Shown: in pieces, positions 25,905-34,352 of the stretch
How positions within the stretch are numbered: the first letter of the stretch is position 1
Layout: every line of letters begins with the position of its first letter
Origin: CAYSPT01 sp964432985
GTDB taxonomy: Bacteria > Muiribacteriota > CAYSPT01
DNA: 64,000 nt
Assembly: GCA_964432985.1 (NCBI GenBank)
Contig: CAYSPT010000006.1
Coordinates: 62,001-126,000, forward strand
Reading direction: 5' to 3'
Translations under genes and position numbers: made by a program
Notes under the pieces: generated by a model
Told to the model about the DNA's origin: nothing
Databases searched by the model: none
Seen by the model: only the letters and a program-made list of their open reading frames with translations

Positions 25905-26996
25905 ATGCGTGTCCTGGTAGCAATGAGCGGAGGAGTGGATTCTTCTGTTGCCGCCGCCTTATTGATTAAGGCGGGATATGAGGTAATAGGAATAACGTTC
26001 AGACTGGTTCACGCCGGGGGAACGGGCATTTGCTGTGGTCTGGAAGGTATTGCTGAAGCCCGGTCGGTGGCGGACAAACTTGGTATCAAGCACTATGTTC
26101 TCGATTTCTCAAGGATATTCAAAGAGCGAGTTATTGATGATTTCTGTACCGGTTATCTCAGGGGGGAAACTCCTAATCCCTGTATACGCTGCAATCAGTA
26201 CTTGAAGTTCGGATCATTGCTGCAATGGGCTGAATCTCTTGACGCCCGCTTCGTGGCTACCGGTCATTACGCAAGAATTGGGCCAGGACCGTCAGGACCT
26301 GCACTTTTCCGCGCCAGGCCGGGGGCAAAGGATCAAAGCTATGTTCTCTTTCCCATCCCCCTGGAAAAACTCCCGGGGATCATATTTCCATTAGGTTCGT
26401 ATACAAAAGATCAAACAAGAACATTAGCTTCTGTCCTTGATCTACCAGTAGCGAATAAAGCAGAGAGTCAAGACATCTGTTTTATCTCCGAGCACCAGAC
26501 CTATGGTGACTATATTGCAGAACATTGCGGGACAAATCCAAAACCGGGTTCGATAATTGATCAGGCAGGACGTCGGATGGGTACCCATCGGGGACTGCTG
26601 TTCTACACGGTTGGCCAGCGCAGAGGACTGGCTATTTCCTCTGACCGACCGTTGTATGTTCTGTCTATTATTCCTGAGAAAAATATGCTTGTAGTCGGCG
26701 GCAGGGATGAACTTATGCAAGGACATCTGTCGGTGAACAACATGATTCTTCACGAGGAGCTGGAAGCGGGGAATTCACTGGCAGTAAAGGTTCAGATACG
26801 ATACCGGCACAGGCCGGCATCAGCGGTTCTCACAATCCATGAAAACCAGCGTGCATCTGTTGCATTTACCCAAAAACAGTGGGCAATTACTCCCGGTCAG
26901 GCTGCTGTTTTTTATAGAGATGACCGTGTAATCGGGGGAGGATGGATCGAACGGCAGTCTTTCATATCTCCATCATCATTTCACACTTCAAAGTAA
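25905..26996 (+). CDS. mnmA: tRNA-specific 2-thiouridylase MnmA
   Basis: A 363-residue MnmA. The ATG at 25905 follows AGGAGGA. The PP-loop is RVLVAMSGGVDSSVAA. The first catalytic Cys lies in GETPNPCIRCN and the second in ESQDICFI, the pair that transfers sulfur to U34 of Lys, Glu and Gln tRNAs. ATGHYARI, DQSYVLF, GTHRGLLFYTVGQRRGL and the C-terminal beta-barrel are all present. Length matches the family. An upstream in-frame start at 25851 would add 18 residues without a ribosome site. Confidence 0.96.
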   Translation: MRVLVAMSGGVDSSVAAALLIKAGYEVIGITFRLVHAGGTGICCGLEGIAEARSVADKLGIKHYVLDFSRIFKERVIDDFCTGYLRGETPNPCIRCNQYLKFGSLLQWAESLDARFVATGHYARIGPGPSGPALFRARPGAKDQSYVLFPIPLEKLPGIIFPLGSYTKDQTRTLASVLDLPVANKAESQDICFISEHQTYGDYIAEHCGTNPKPGSIIDQAGRRMGTHRGLLFYTVGQRRGLAISSDRPLYVLSIIPEKNMLVVGGRDELMQGHLSVNNMILHEELEAGNSLAVKVQIRYRHRPASAVLTIHENQRASVAFTQKQWAITPGQAAVFYRDDRVIGGGWIERQSFISPSSFHTSK

Positions 26997-27013
26997 GTGT
27001 GGGGAGTAAGGAG

Positions 27014-27039
27014 AACCGGGTCTCAAATGAGACCCGGTT
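27014..27039. other. Perfect inverted repeat after mnmA
   Basis: The arms AACCGGGTCTCA and TGAGACCCGGTT are exactly complementary with only two bases between them. The hairpin begins 17 bases after the mnmA stop. A transcript end is plausible, but no T-run follows, so it is not a standard intrinsic terminator. Confidence 0.55.
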
Positions 27040-27391
27040 GAAGATGAGTGAACAGGACCGAACTGTTCCTTATCATTATACTACGAATTGAATCTGTTCA
27101 GGTTCTTTTTTCGTACTCCTCTGACTGTTGATAACCAGAAATCCTTTAACTGTCGTGTTTTTCGCCAGGAAGTTTTTTTGTTTTTTTTGTGAAGTGATAA
27201 TTTGGATAACAATGAACATGAACGATGATTCTGAGTGTAGATAATTATTGATCAATCCCGCATTATTCTAATGAATCAAGAGCATATAATTGCAATTCAA
27301 ACTGTACTGCTAATTTTTTATAAAATTGTAGAAAAATACCTTGAAATATGTTACCCTTCTTTCATAAATTACTAATAGGGAGGTGTTGCAG
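27040..27391. other. AT-rich gene-free stretch
   Basis: About 350 bases without a supported gene. It holds T-rich runs (a 7-T and an 8-T block near 27175-27190), a short inverted pair GAACAG/CTGTTC near 27050-27068, and a weak promoter-like pair just before the next gene (TTGAAA at 27341-27346, CATAAA at 27363-27368). The gene downstream begins at a GTG with GGGAGG. I see no tRNA or known riboswitch. Confidence 0.5.
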
Positions 27392-27694
27392 GTGAAATGT
27401 CCGATCTGCGGAAAACGAATTAGTGTTAAATTGACGGCAGGGAAAAATACCACTACAAAACGCAAAAAACGTAAACCACGTACTGGTACCCTTGCCTCAC
27501 ATATTGAAGAATATCTCCGCGAATATGGACGCCCTGCCAAAGTAGCCAGTATTGCCGAGGCGTTACTGAAAAAAGGTGTATCCACAAAAGCAAAGAACTT
27601 CAGAGCCGTTGTAAACAGGACTCTGGTTATCGATAAACGTTTCAGACAGGTACGCAGAGGATATTACCAGCTTGCCCGGGGAAGAAGATCTTAG
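27392..27694 (+). CDS. Zinc-ribbon protein with HARE-HTH-like domain
   Basis: A 100-residue basic protein. I start it at GTG 27392, which has GGGAGG eight bases upstream. It opens with MKCPICGKR, half of a zinc ribbon, followed by a very basic linker (TTKRKKRKPRTG). Residues about 35-97 fit a winged-helix of the HARE-HTH type: IEEYLREYGRPAKVASIAEA, LLKKGVSTKAKNF, then RFRQVRRGYYQLARG, the typical wing ending. HARE-HTH domains bind DNA and often accompany restriction or chromatin proteins. Only one Cys pair is present, so zinc binding may need dimerisation. A DNA-binding role is inference from the domain shape and charge. Confidence 0.65.
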   Translation: MKCPICGKRISVKLTAGKNTTTKRKKRKPRTGTLASHIEEYLREYGRPAKVASIAEALLKKGVSTKAKNFRAVVNRTLVIDKRFRQVRRGYYQLARGRRS

Positions 27695-27695
27695 A

Positions 27696-28967
27696 CTACG
27701 TCGAGAGAACGTTGATATCGTACCAGCCTCGTGAAATCAGGGCAGGAAACGGATTACCATTCGCAGGATAGATATCAGCAATAAGGGAATTTTTACCTGA
27801 TATCCAGCTTCCTTCATATAATTCTCCCCGACTGAATCCATGAGTCATCACCAGCATTGTGCCATCCTTTATCATCGTTCCGTGGGGAAAAACATTATCA
27901 AAGTCGCCAATGATAACACGGGATGGACAGAGGATGTTTTCGCTGTCTTCCAGCACTCGTGCCTCAAAGTACTTTATTTCTCCCCGGGGAACGATCACCG
28001 CGTGCTTCAGACAGTCATCCGATCGTGGTTCAACGATAAAGAATGGACAAAAAAGAACAGGTTTGCCCGTACAGTTCAAAATGATTTCTCTGTTGTGCAC
28101 TCTGACTTTACGTTTAATTTTTGTTTTCAGTGGTTTGAATATACCGTGCTGCGTTCCTTCAATTATGAAATTCCTAATAGAAACCAGTTTTTTCTGGGAA
28201 CCGTAGAAAACCACATCAAAATCTTCTTTATCTTCTTCATCACCGTAGCTGCAGGATCCGGTCGCTCCCATATCATCCAGTTTCAACTGTGTTCCCGAAA
28301 GAAATGATTGGAGATGAGGGGTTTCCAGGAGCCACTGAGTACCTCTGACAACCGGCTCGAATTTCTTTACAAATAACATATATTTAAGTGCCCTGCGGGC
28401 CGGCAGGTAAAAAATGAAATTTTCCCTCCTGAACACCGGGCACTGGGTAATTCCCTGAGGGTGGAAATAGAATCGTTGTATGGGGTTTCGGGTGTTACGC
28501 TGATTTACAGTAATTCTGCGGACTTCTTCAAGTTGCGCTCCATAATCCTTGTATCCATGTTTGTTGAAGACCATGGTAGTTGTTTTTATCTCCAGGCCAA
28601 ACAGGTGCTCGTAGTTGGAACTCAGATAGGGAAGTTGCTGCTGGGCACGGGGCGCAAAGGGGAAACGAAGAGGATTAGCACAGATGATCTCGCGCCCTTC
28701 AGTGTCTTTGAAAAGACCTTCCAGAAAACAGAATACTCCGTCATAACGCATGTAATACTGAGTTTCCTCAAGGGGAGTGTCCTTTGTGACCGGTTCGGCT
28801 AAAGCCAGAAAGCGTTCATCCCGAAGAAGTACTCCGTACATGGCTTTCCATCGTTCCAGGGAAGGAAGGAGATGTTTTCTCCGTTCAGGAACACTCAATA
28901 CATTGTTCCAATAGCTTTCTATATGCTGCTCAAGCAAGACTCTCCGGGCCTGGTAGTCAATCTCCAT
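27696..28967 (-). CDS. Predicted nucleotidyltransferase-like protein (COG1665-like)
   Basis: A 423-residue protein; the ATG at 28967 follows AAAGGGG. In the middle, MGATGSCSYGDEEDKEDFDV followed by VFYGS resembles the G-S-x-G-D-x(n)-D-x-D active-site pattern of nucleotidyltransferases and the archaeal COG1665 family. The N-terminal 170 residues are helical and charged. The C-terminal part is beta-rich (FFIVEPRSDD, VIIGDFDNVFPHG). I recognise no substrate. It converges on the HARE-HTH-like gene with a single base between the stops. If the pattern is right, it transfers nucleotides to an unknown acceptor; this rests on one motif. Confidence 0.5.
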   Translation of the reverse strand: MEIDYQARRVLLEQHIESYWNNVLSVPERRKHLLPSLERWKAMYGVLLRDERFLALAEPVTKDTPLEETQYYMRYDGVFCFLEGLFKDTEGREIICANPLRFPFAPRAQQQLPYLSSNYEHLFGLEIKTTTMVFNKHGYKDYGAQLEEVRRITVNQRNTRNPIQRFYFHPQGITQCPVFRRENFIFYLPARRALKYMLFVKKFEPVVRGTQWLLETPHLQSFLSGTQLKLDDMGATGSCSYGDEEDKEDFDVVFYGSQKKLVSIRNFIIEGTQHGIFKPLKTKIKRKVRVHNREIILNCTGKPVLFCPFFIVEPRSDDCLKHAVIVPRGEIKYFEARVLEDSENILCPSRVIIGDFDNVFPHGTMIKDGTMLVMTHGFSRGELYEGSWISGKNSLIADIYPANGNPFPALISRGWYDINVLST

Positions 28968-29000
28968 CTGGTTACCCCTTTCGCACAAATAGTATCATAT

Positions 29001-29268
29001 AACCCTAATAATTCACAAACCATTCTGCTGCGACTCGAAAATGTTCGCTTCTACTGCGTTGCGTTGCGCTAAAGCGCATGGGTGCGCTAAAGCGCATGGG
29101 TGCGCTAAAGCGCATGGGTGCGTTAAAACGCATGCGATAAATGTTCTCAACGTACCTACTGGTCCGCCTCCGAGCATTTTTCTGCACGCGCCTTGTATCT
29201 GCAGCCATTTTCCTGGGCTCGCTCGCGAGACCCCACTTCGCTAAGAACATTCGTGAATTATTCGGGTT
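29001..29268. repeat. Palindromic intergenic element, copy A (MITE-like)
   Basis: The left end AACCCTAATAATTCACAAA (29001-29019) is an imperfect inverted copy of the right end (29250-29268, complement AACCCGAATAATTCACGAA), with two mismatches in 19. The 268-bp element contains an 18-bp tandem array at 29065-29136 and no open frame worth calling. The left 45 bases closely match copy B at 31085 and part of copy C at 43122-43204. It fills most of the 486-base gap between the nucleotidyltransferase-like gene and the aminotransferase. Confidence 0.65.
29065..29136. repeat. 18-bp tandem array, four units
   Basis: Units TGCGCTAAAGCGCATGGG at 29065, 29083 and 29101 are identical. The fourth (29119-29136) is degenerate, but its changes preserve base pairing (TGCGTTAAAACGCA). 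Each unit holds the hairpin TGCGC-TAAA-GCGCA, so the RNA or single strand would form a row of small stem-loops. Confidence 0.9.
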
Positions 29269-29388
29269 CATCATAGATTACGGCAACAACTGCGTGCCAG
29301 CGTACCAGCAAGACCGCTGTCAAGGCAGTCAACGGTATTGCCAGTACACTATTGACCGGGACTGCGCTGTGCTATAGCTTTATCGGAC

Positions 29389-29418
29389 TTGACTTCAGTT
29401 GTCTCACTGGTGTACAAA
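29389..29418 (+). promoter_or_regulatory. Candidate promoter of the aminotransferase gene
   Basis: TTGACT (29389-29394), 18-base spacer, TACAAA (29413-29418). It is well placed for the GTG start at 29454 and lies outside the palindromic element. Confidence 0.4.
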
Positions 29419-29453
29419 TTTCACAGGATAACTATTTGAAGGGAGTGCAAGTC

Positions 29454-30677
29454 GTGCCACTTGATGTTAATGGCCCCGGACTTTCCAGGAGAGCAGCAGA
29501 TTTTCCTGCGTCTCCGATACGCCGTCTCGTACCCCTGGCGGAAGCCGCTGAATCACGGGGGATTCATATCTACCGGGTCAATATTGGTCAACCGGATATT
29601 GGAACCCCGGATTCGATTATGAAAATAATTCATGAATTTGACCGGCCTATACTCTCATATTCGCATTCACAAGGTGAACCGGCACTCCTGGAAGCGCTGC
29701 AGCGGTATTACAAACGGCAGGGTTTCGAATTAAAGCGTTCACAAATAATGGCAACGACAGGCGGATCGGAAGCTATCATCTTTGCATTTCAGATCGCAGC
29801 TGGCCTGGGGGATGAAATCCTGGTACCCGAGCCGTGCTATCCGAATTATCTAGGCTTTGCAGGTATGTGCGGTATTCGATTGGTTCCCGTTACTACTTCT
29901 ATAGACGATGGTTTCCATCTTCCTCCTGAAGAGATTATTGAAAGCCTCATTACCGATCGGACCAGGGCGATTCTCATCTGTAATCCGTCCAATCCCACCG
30001 GTACGGTTTATACCCGTGACGAACTGGATATGGTAGCGCGTCTTGCTCTTCGACATGACCTGTTTGTGTTATCGGATGAAGTGTACCGGGAGTTTGTCTA
30101 CGACGGAGCGGACCATCACAGTGTTCTGTCTTTTCCCGAGTTGGCCGACCGTTGTATCGTTCTCGACAGCGCTTCGAAGCGGTTCAGTGCTTGCGGAGCG
30201 CGTATCGGCGCACTGATCTCATACCGGGAAGATGTTGTGGAAGCTGCCGTCAGGTATGGGCAGGCCCGGCTTTCCTCACCGCAACTTGAGCAACTGGCGG
30301 TAGCGGCTGTTCTGGATGTTCCCCCCTCATATTTTGAAAATCTCGTTTCCGAATACCGGAAGCGGCGGGATGTTGTTTTTGAAGCGTTACATAAAATGCC
30401 CGGAGTGACGTGTGCCTGTCCCGAGGGAGCATTCTACGTCATTGTGTCACTCCCGGTGGATGATGCGGAAAAGTTCTCCCGATGGCTTCTGGAGGAATTT
30501 AATGATTCCGGTGAGACGGTTATGCTTGCACCGGGAGCTGGTTTTTACGTTACAAAGGGCAAGGGGACCCGGGAAGTAAGAATTGCCTTCGTGCTTGATG
30601 TCGGCCAGATGCAAAGAGCCATGATTATACTGGCCACGGCTCTCGAACAATATCCTTATAGAAAAGATTCTGTTTAA
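29454..30677 (+). CDS. PLP-dependent aminotransferase, class I/II (AspC-like)
   Basis: A 407-residue fold-type I aminotransferase. GTG 29454 is chosen because AGGGAG lies eight bases upstream; an earlier frame extends back to 29352 with no ribosome site. Conserved features: YRVNIGQPDIGTP, ATTGGSEAIIFA, LICNPSNPTGTVYTRDEL, VLSDEVYREFVYDG and the PLP lysine in DSASKRFSACGARIG. The C-terminus has the substrate-binding Arg region REVRIAFV. The family transfers amino groups from Asp, Ala or aromatic amino acids to 2-oxo acids; the substrate cannot be read from the sequence. Confidence 0.93.
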   Translation: MPLDVNGPGLSRRAADFPASPIRRLVPLAEAAESRGIHIYRVNIGQPDIGTPDSIMKIIHEFDRPILSYSHSQGEPALLEALQRYYKRQGFELKRSQIMATTGGSEAIIFAFQIAAGLGDEILVPEPCYPNYLGFAGMCGIRLVPVTTSIDDGFHLPPEEIIESLITDRTRAILICNPSNPTGTVYTRDELDMVARLALRHDLFVLSDEVYREFVYDGADHHSVLSFPELADRCIVLDSASKRFSACGARIGALISYREDVVEAAVRYGQARLSSPQLEQLAVAAVLDVPPSYFENLVSEYRKRRDVVFEALHKMPGVTCACPEGAFYVIVSLPVDDAEKFSRWLLEEFNDSGETVMLAPGAGFYVTKGKGTREVRIAFVLDVGQMQRAMIILATALEQYPYRKDSV

Positions 30678-30714
30678 GAACAATCCTGCTTAGAAATGAT
30701 TTTGCTGTGGTCTG

Positions 30715-31047
30715 TCAGGGATTATAAGCAAGGGCTTCTTCAACGCTGTCGAAGAGGTCGAAAAGATCGGTTAACCTGGTGATCGAAAGTATTTCCAGGA
30801 GTTCCTTGTCTACTTTGGCCAGCCGTATCCAGCCGCCCTTCGGATCGAGTTCCTTTTTCATCGCACATAACACGCTCTGCCCCATACTGGTAATGTACGA
30901 TACTTTCTCCAGATCAAGGATAAAGTAAATTTTCCCGAGATCGACCAGATATTGGAGATCTTCTCTAAACGTGGTAACTGTGTGCTCTGCAAGATCATAA
31001 TTAACCGGAACAATAACGATGCCGTTCTCTTCGTGATGATTTATCAC
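30715..31047 (-). CDS. STAS-domain protein (anti-sigma-factor antagonist-like)
   Basis: A 110-residue single STAS domain. I start it at GTG 31047, behind a GAGGGGGGAG ribosome site; an ATG at 31074 would add nine residues. IYFILDLEKVSYITSMGQSV is the SpoIIAA-type core strand and loop, with Ser in the position usually phosphorylated. The family works in partner-switching with an anti-sigma kinase (RsbW/SpoIIAB-like) and a PP2C phosphatase. Neither partner is visible here. It converges on the aminotransferase. Confidence 0.88.
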   Translation of the reverse strand: MINHHEENGIVIVPVNYDLAEHTVTTFREDLQYLVDLGKIYFILDLEKVSYITSMGQSVLCAMKKELDPKGGWIRLAKVDKELLEILSITRLTDLFDLFDSVEEALAYNP

Positions 31048-31084
31048 GTTGTCTGCTCCCCCCTCATCCCACATGGGTATTTTA

Positions 31085-31144
31085 ACTTGAATAATTCAAA
31101 ACCCATTCGGTTGCGGCTCGAAGGTTCATGAATAACTCGGGTTG
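31085..31144. repeat. Palindromic intergenic element, copy B (60 bp)
   Basis: The ends AACTTGAATAATTCAAAA and, inverted, AACCCGAGTTATTCATGAA are imperfect inverted repeats. The internal run CCATTCGGTTGCGGCTCGAA nearly matches CCATTCTGCTGCGACTCGAA of copy A. It lies just upstream of the STAS gene. Confidence 0.6.
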
Positions 31145-31254
31145 AAACACAAGTGATACTATCATATTTCTCATGGATCGTCAAAGCACGCTTCGAACAG
31201 TTTTTTACTTGCTGCGGGCTTGAAAACTATGCGAATTGTCAGCAGTATTTGATG

Positions 31255-31283
31255 TTGGTAGGAAAAATAAGCGATGATATAAT
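31255..31283 (+). promoter_or_regulatory. Candidate promoter of the YkgJ-family gene
   Basis: TTGGTA (31255-31260), 17-base spacer, TATAAT (31278-31283). Transcription would begin near 31290, only about two bases before the sole usable ATG (31292), implying a leaderless message. Confidence 0.4.
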
Positions 31284-31291
31284 TATATGTT

Positions 31292-31918
31292 ATGATAAAT
31301 CACAGGCAGAATCTGCTCGCCATTTATTCCACCATACCGGGTATACGGTGCCGTCTCTGCGGTGAATGCTGTTATACTATTCCGGTGTTTTTTGCCGAGT
31401 ATATTCACATCGTTGATTTCATTTACAAGGATCTTCCGGACGGTCTGAGACAGCAGGTTCTGTACAAGATCCAGAATTTCAACTCCCGGTGGGATTCAGC
31501 ACAACGGCATTTCAGATGCGCCTTTTATGGCGATGATAGCGGGATTTGCCAGATATATGATGCCCGCCCGTTTGTGTGCAGACTCTATGGACATAAAATT
31601 GACGGCCTACCGGCAGGCGAATGCGCTGAAAGCCAGAACGAATTGTTATCCTCGGGTGTTGCGGATCACGGATTCAACAAACTGGCCGGGCTTTCGAAGC
31701 CTTTTAATGAGCCTTTTCCTTTCGAGTTCTGGTTTAATCTGAGTAGCGCCGGAATTGCACGTACCACGGAGATGTTCAGGAACGATCCCCGGTTTATCAA
31801 GGTCATGGTAGCGGCAGAGATGCTGTCTAACCGCCTGGTTGCCCCAAAAAGCAAGTCTTATCCTCTTTATGGATCGGCCGGCCAGAAGATCGATAATTTT
31901 ACCTATCCGCTAGTTTGA
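31292..31918 (+). CDS. YkgJ-family cysteine-cluster protein
   Basis: A 208-residue protein. CRLCGECCYTIPVFF near residue 22 and later FRCAFYGDDSGICQIYDARP with VCRLYGH form the eight-Cys pattern of the YkgJ/UPF0153 family, thought to bind zinc or an iron-sulfur cluster. The ATG at 31292 is the only start between the upstream in-frame stop and the first Cys. No ribosome site precedes it. Cellular role is unknown. Confidence 0.85.
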   Translation: MINHRQNLLAIYSTIPGIRCRLCGECCYTIPVFFAEYIHIVDFIYKDLPDGLRQQVLYKIQNFNSRWDSAQRHFRCAFYGDDSGICQIYDARPFVCRLYGHKIDGLPAGECAESQNELLSSGVADHGFNKLAGLSKPFNEPFPFEFWFNLSSAGIARTTEMFRNDPRFIKVMVAAEMLSNRLVAPKSKSYPLYGSAGQKIDNFTYPLV

Positions 31919-31944
31919 TGTGCCGTTTCTACCGATAGGTACTT

Positions 31945-33054
31945 GTGATCGCCATGTTCCATACACCTCGACACATAGTATTTTCACGCTTCCGGCTATG
32001 CCTGACCGCATGGCTATTTGGCGTTTTCATGGCACTTTCCATCTCTCCTGTCGAAGCCTTTATCGATGATTGGGAAGAACGCTGGGAAGATGTCGATAAT
32101 GGTTTCTGGATCTTTGGCGATGTCAGGGAGAAAGAAAAATCAACAGTAAACGATTATCTGAAAATAACCCGGCCTCTTTCCGAGGCATTCAGCCTCATTC
32201 TTGAAAGCACTCTGATGCGCATGGAGTTGAAACTGAAGGATGGTTTTGCCTTCGGTCCTTCCTTTCAAAAAATTGGTGATTTCAACGATATCTATTACGG
32301 ACCGTTCGTGGCGTATTACCGGCATGATCATGGCCGCTGGCACCTGTACGGCTTCCTGGATAACATGATCGAAGACAAGACCGATGTTTCAAGTTGGTTT
32401 CTCAGGGGAATGCAGCCCCTTGGAGACCGGGGGCGGTTTGTGTTCGAGTCACGCCGTACTGAACAAAACCAGGACTATTCGATTCCTTATTTGCTTTCCG
32501 TATACCAGGAAGACAGGATTGAAGATTTACTGAGCTTGAGGGTGTATTATAACCTGGATCAACGGTACAGGATCATTTTCAAGGGGAGTAAAGATCGCTC
32601 TTCACTGCATGCTATCTGGCCCGAAGATACGGACCAGAATCAATCTGACCAGGTACGAAACTGGTCAATTGAACCTTCAGTTGTTAGAAAATTGAACCAT
32701 CATATGTCTTTAAAAATAACCTATGGTGACGAGTCACAGCGAAAAATCACCGACCGTCCTGGGGGGGCAACCCAGGTAGCGGCTCATTTCCGCATCGACC
32801 ACCGCATTAAGCGCTACCAGTTGGAATTGGAGCATGTCCGCACGCCGTTTCTGACTCTGTTTGCCAGGGGAGGATATGTCAAGACACATGATATGTACCG
32901 CTCAACCAACGCTGCTGACCGTCACCTGACAGATCAATATGGAGTTACTTCTCTGGGATGCGAGCTTTCTTTCCGGGACACCACCAGGGTGCGGCTTATG
33001 GGAACCCTCGATAAGGATACACGGTTCAACATCGATGTCATGACGCTCTTTTGA
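31945..33054 (+). CDS. Candidate outer-membrane beta-barrel protein
   Basis: A 369-residue protein with a signal peptide (RLCLTAWLFGVFMALSIS, cleavage near VEA). The mature chain shows repeated amphipathic strands with alternating aromatic residues, such as YYGPFVAYYRH, RWHLYGFL and LSLRVYYNLDQRY. It ends ...DVMTLF, and a C-terminal Phe is the usual signal for Bam-dependent barrels. No homologous family is recognised. The start is either GTG 31945 (AGG six bases upstream) or ATG 31954. The barrel call is inference from the strand pattern. Confidence 0.6.
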   Translation: MIAMFHTPRHIVFSRFRLCLTAWLFGVFMALSISPVEAFIDDWEERWEDVDNGFWIFGDVREKEKSTVNDYLKITRPLSEAFSLILESTLMRMELKLKDGFAFGPSFQKIGDFNDIYYGPFVAYYRHDHGRWHLYGFLDNMIEDKTDVSSWFLRGMQPLGDRGRFVFESRRTEQNQDYSIPYLLSVYQEDRIEDLLSLRVYYNLDQRYRIIFKGSKDRSSLHAIWPEDTDQNQSDQVRNWSIEPSVVRKLNHHMSLKITYGDESQRKITDRPGGATQVAAHFRIDHRIKRYQLELEHVRTPFLTLFARGGYVKTHDMYRSTNAADRHLTDQYGVTSLGCELSFRDTTRVRLMGTLDKDTRFNIDVMTLF

Positions 33055-33083
33055 TCCTTCGGATGAAGATGCTAGCCCGAATT

Positions 33084-33167
33084 CCTGAAAAATACAGCTG
33101 GTTTACTAGGACGGAGCTTAGCAATCCCGTCCTGGCCTATAATAGAAAGTCTACTGCATTTTTCAGG
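33084..33167. repeat. 84-bp imperfect palindrome before the nucleotidyltransferase gene
   Basis: The outer arms CCTGAAAAATACAG (from 33084) and, inverted, CCTGAAAAATGCAG (33154-33167) enclose an inner stem AGGACGG (33108-33114)/CCGTCCT (33127-33133). A TATAAT lies inside at 33138-33143 but lacks a good -35. The sequence differs from copies A-C. Confidence 0.6.
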
Positions 33168-33189
33168 TTAGTTCAGGTACAATGCAACC

Positions 33190-34347
33190 ATGGGTGTTCA
33201 TAGCTTCGTGAAACTCGATCCCGCTCTTCGTTTTATTGACTTCTGTGCGGCTGAATTCATTAACCGTGCTGCTCCAGGGGGATGCTCCATCTCCAGTCAA
33301 CCGGAACCGCCGGGCTCGCACAAGGGTTGGCAGTCGGTTCTTCTTCTGGCACGTCAGCATGGACTCTCACCTCTCCTCGGTTATCTCATAGAAAAAGGCG
33401 CCCGGGTAATGGGATCCTGTCCGGATATGGTTGCCGGTAGTTTTAGGAAGGACTTGAAGGAGTCGACAATAAAAGCGGTCATCGCCCTGGATGAACGGGA
33501 TAAGGTATGCGCTCTGCTCCATTCGGAACGTATCGCGGTAATCCCGGTAAAAGGGGGAGCTTTGCTGGATGGGATCTACTGTCGTTTTCCGGGTATCAGA
33601 CCGGTAACCGATCTTGATATGGTGGTTTCCGGTTCCGAATTCGACCGGGCCGCCGGTATTCTGAAAAAACAGGGGGCTTTCGTCGAAGCTCGCCGGCCGC
33701 CGTACCATCAACTCATGACCTGGAGTAATCGAAGGCGGCTGCCAATCGATCTTCACGGCCGGTTTTTTCAATCGCGGCTTCCGCTGCCGCTGCTCGGATA
33801 CACATTCCCGGAGCAACAATTCAGAAAAAAACACCTTTGCGATAAAGTGCTACTGTCACCTGCTGAGCACTGTCTCTACCTGGTCTATCATTCGTTGCAG
33901 CACTCATTTGGCCGAATGATCTGGTGGATTGATGTAGCGCTTGTGCTGACTCATTTTTCTGTTGCGGACCGGGAAGAACTGAGCACTTTGCTTGATGCTT
34001 CCGGTTTTAGGCCAGTGCTCGAAGCGATGCTCATGATTCTGGACAAACGGTTGGGCTGCAGTTTTCTGGGAGAAACGCCTGGCAGGGACAGGTTCGGGTT
34101 GCTGATGAAATGGGGGCTCTCCCGGGTAATACGCGGACACCTTGTGCCCCACCTCAATGTACTTGCATATTTATCATGCGCTCCCCGGAAAATCGGTATC
34201 CCTGCTTTTTTAAGATCAGTGGTTTTCCCGGGCAAAAATGTGCTGGCTGGAACCTATCCTTCCGAGCACGGTACTGGCAGGATGACTGCGCACTGGGTGA
34301 GAACCATAAAAATGCTGCAGAATCTGACTCGAATGTTACTGGAATAA
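33190..34347 (+). CDS. Uncharacterised nucleotidyltransferase (PF14907-like)
   Basis: A 385-residue protein. AVIPVKGGALLDGIYCRFPG followed by IRPVTDLDMVVS is the hallmark of the NTP_transf_5 family: a KG loop, then the R-x3-D-x-D pair that would bind metal. Conserved HxxLxYHSLQHSF-type residues occur in YLVYHSLQHSFGRM. Members occur widely beside capsule and exopolysaccharide genes, but their substrate is unknown. The 3' end converges on htpX with five bases between. Confidence 0.8.
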   Translation: MGVHSFVKLDPALRFIDFCAAEFINRAAPGGCSISSQPEPPGSHKGWQSVLLLARQHGLSPLLGYLIEKGARVMGSCPDMVAGSFRKDLKESTIKAVIALDERDKVCALLHSERIAVIPVKGGALLDGIYCRFPGIRPVTDLDMVVSGSEFDRAAGILKKQGAFVEARRPPYHQLMTWSNRRRLPIDLHGRFFQSRLPLPLLGYTFPEQQFRKKHLCDKVLLSPAEHCLYLVYHSLQHSFGRMIWWIDVALVLTHFSVADREELSTLLDASGFRPVLEAMLMILDKRLGCSFLGETPGRDRFGLLMKWGLSRVIRGHLVPHLNVLAYLSCAPRKIGIPAFLRSVVFPGKNVLAGTYPSEHGTGRMTAHWVRTIKMLQNLTRMLLE

Positions 34348-34352
34348 GCGGG

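Noticed and set aside
27014..27039. Standard intrinsic terminator after mnmA
   Set aside because: The hairpin is perfect but no T-run follows; kept only as an inverted repeat.
29065..29136. CRISPR array
   Set aside because: The repeats are contiguous 18-bp units without spacers and no cas genes are present.
29352..29453. N-terminal extension of the aminotransferase to the earliest in-frame ATG
   Set aside because: No ribosome site there, the promoter candidate lies inside it, and GTG 29454 has AGGGAG at proper distance and matches family length.
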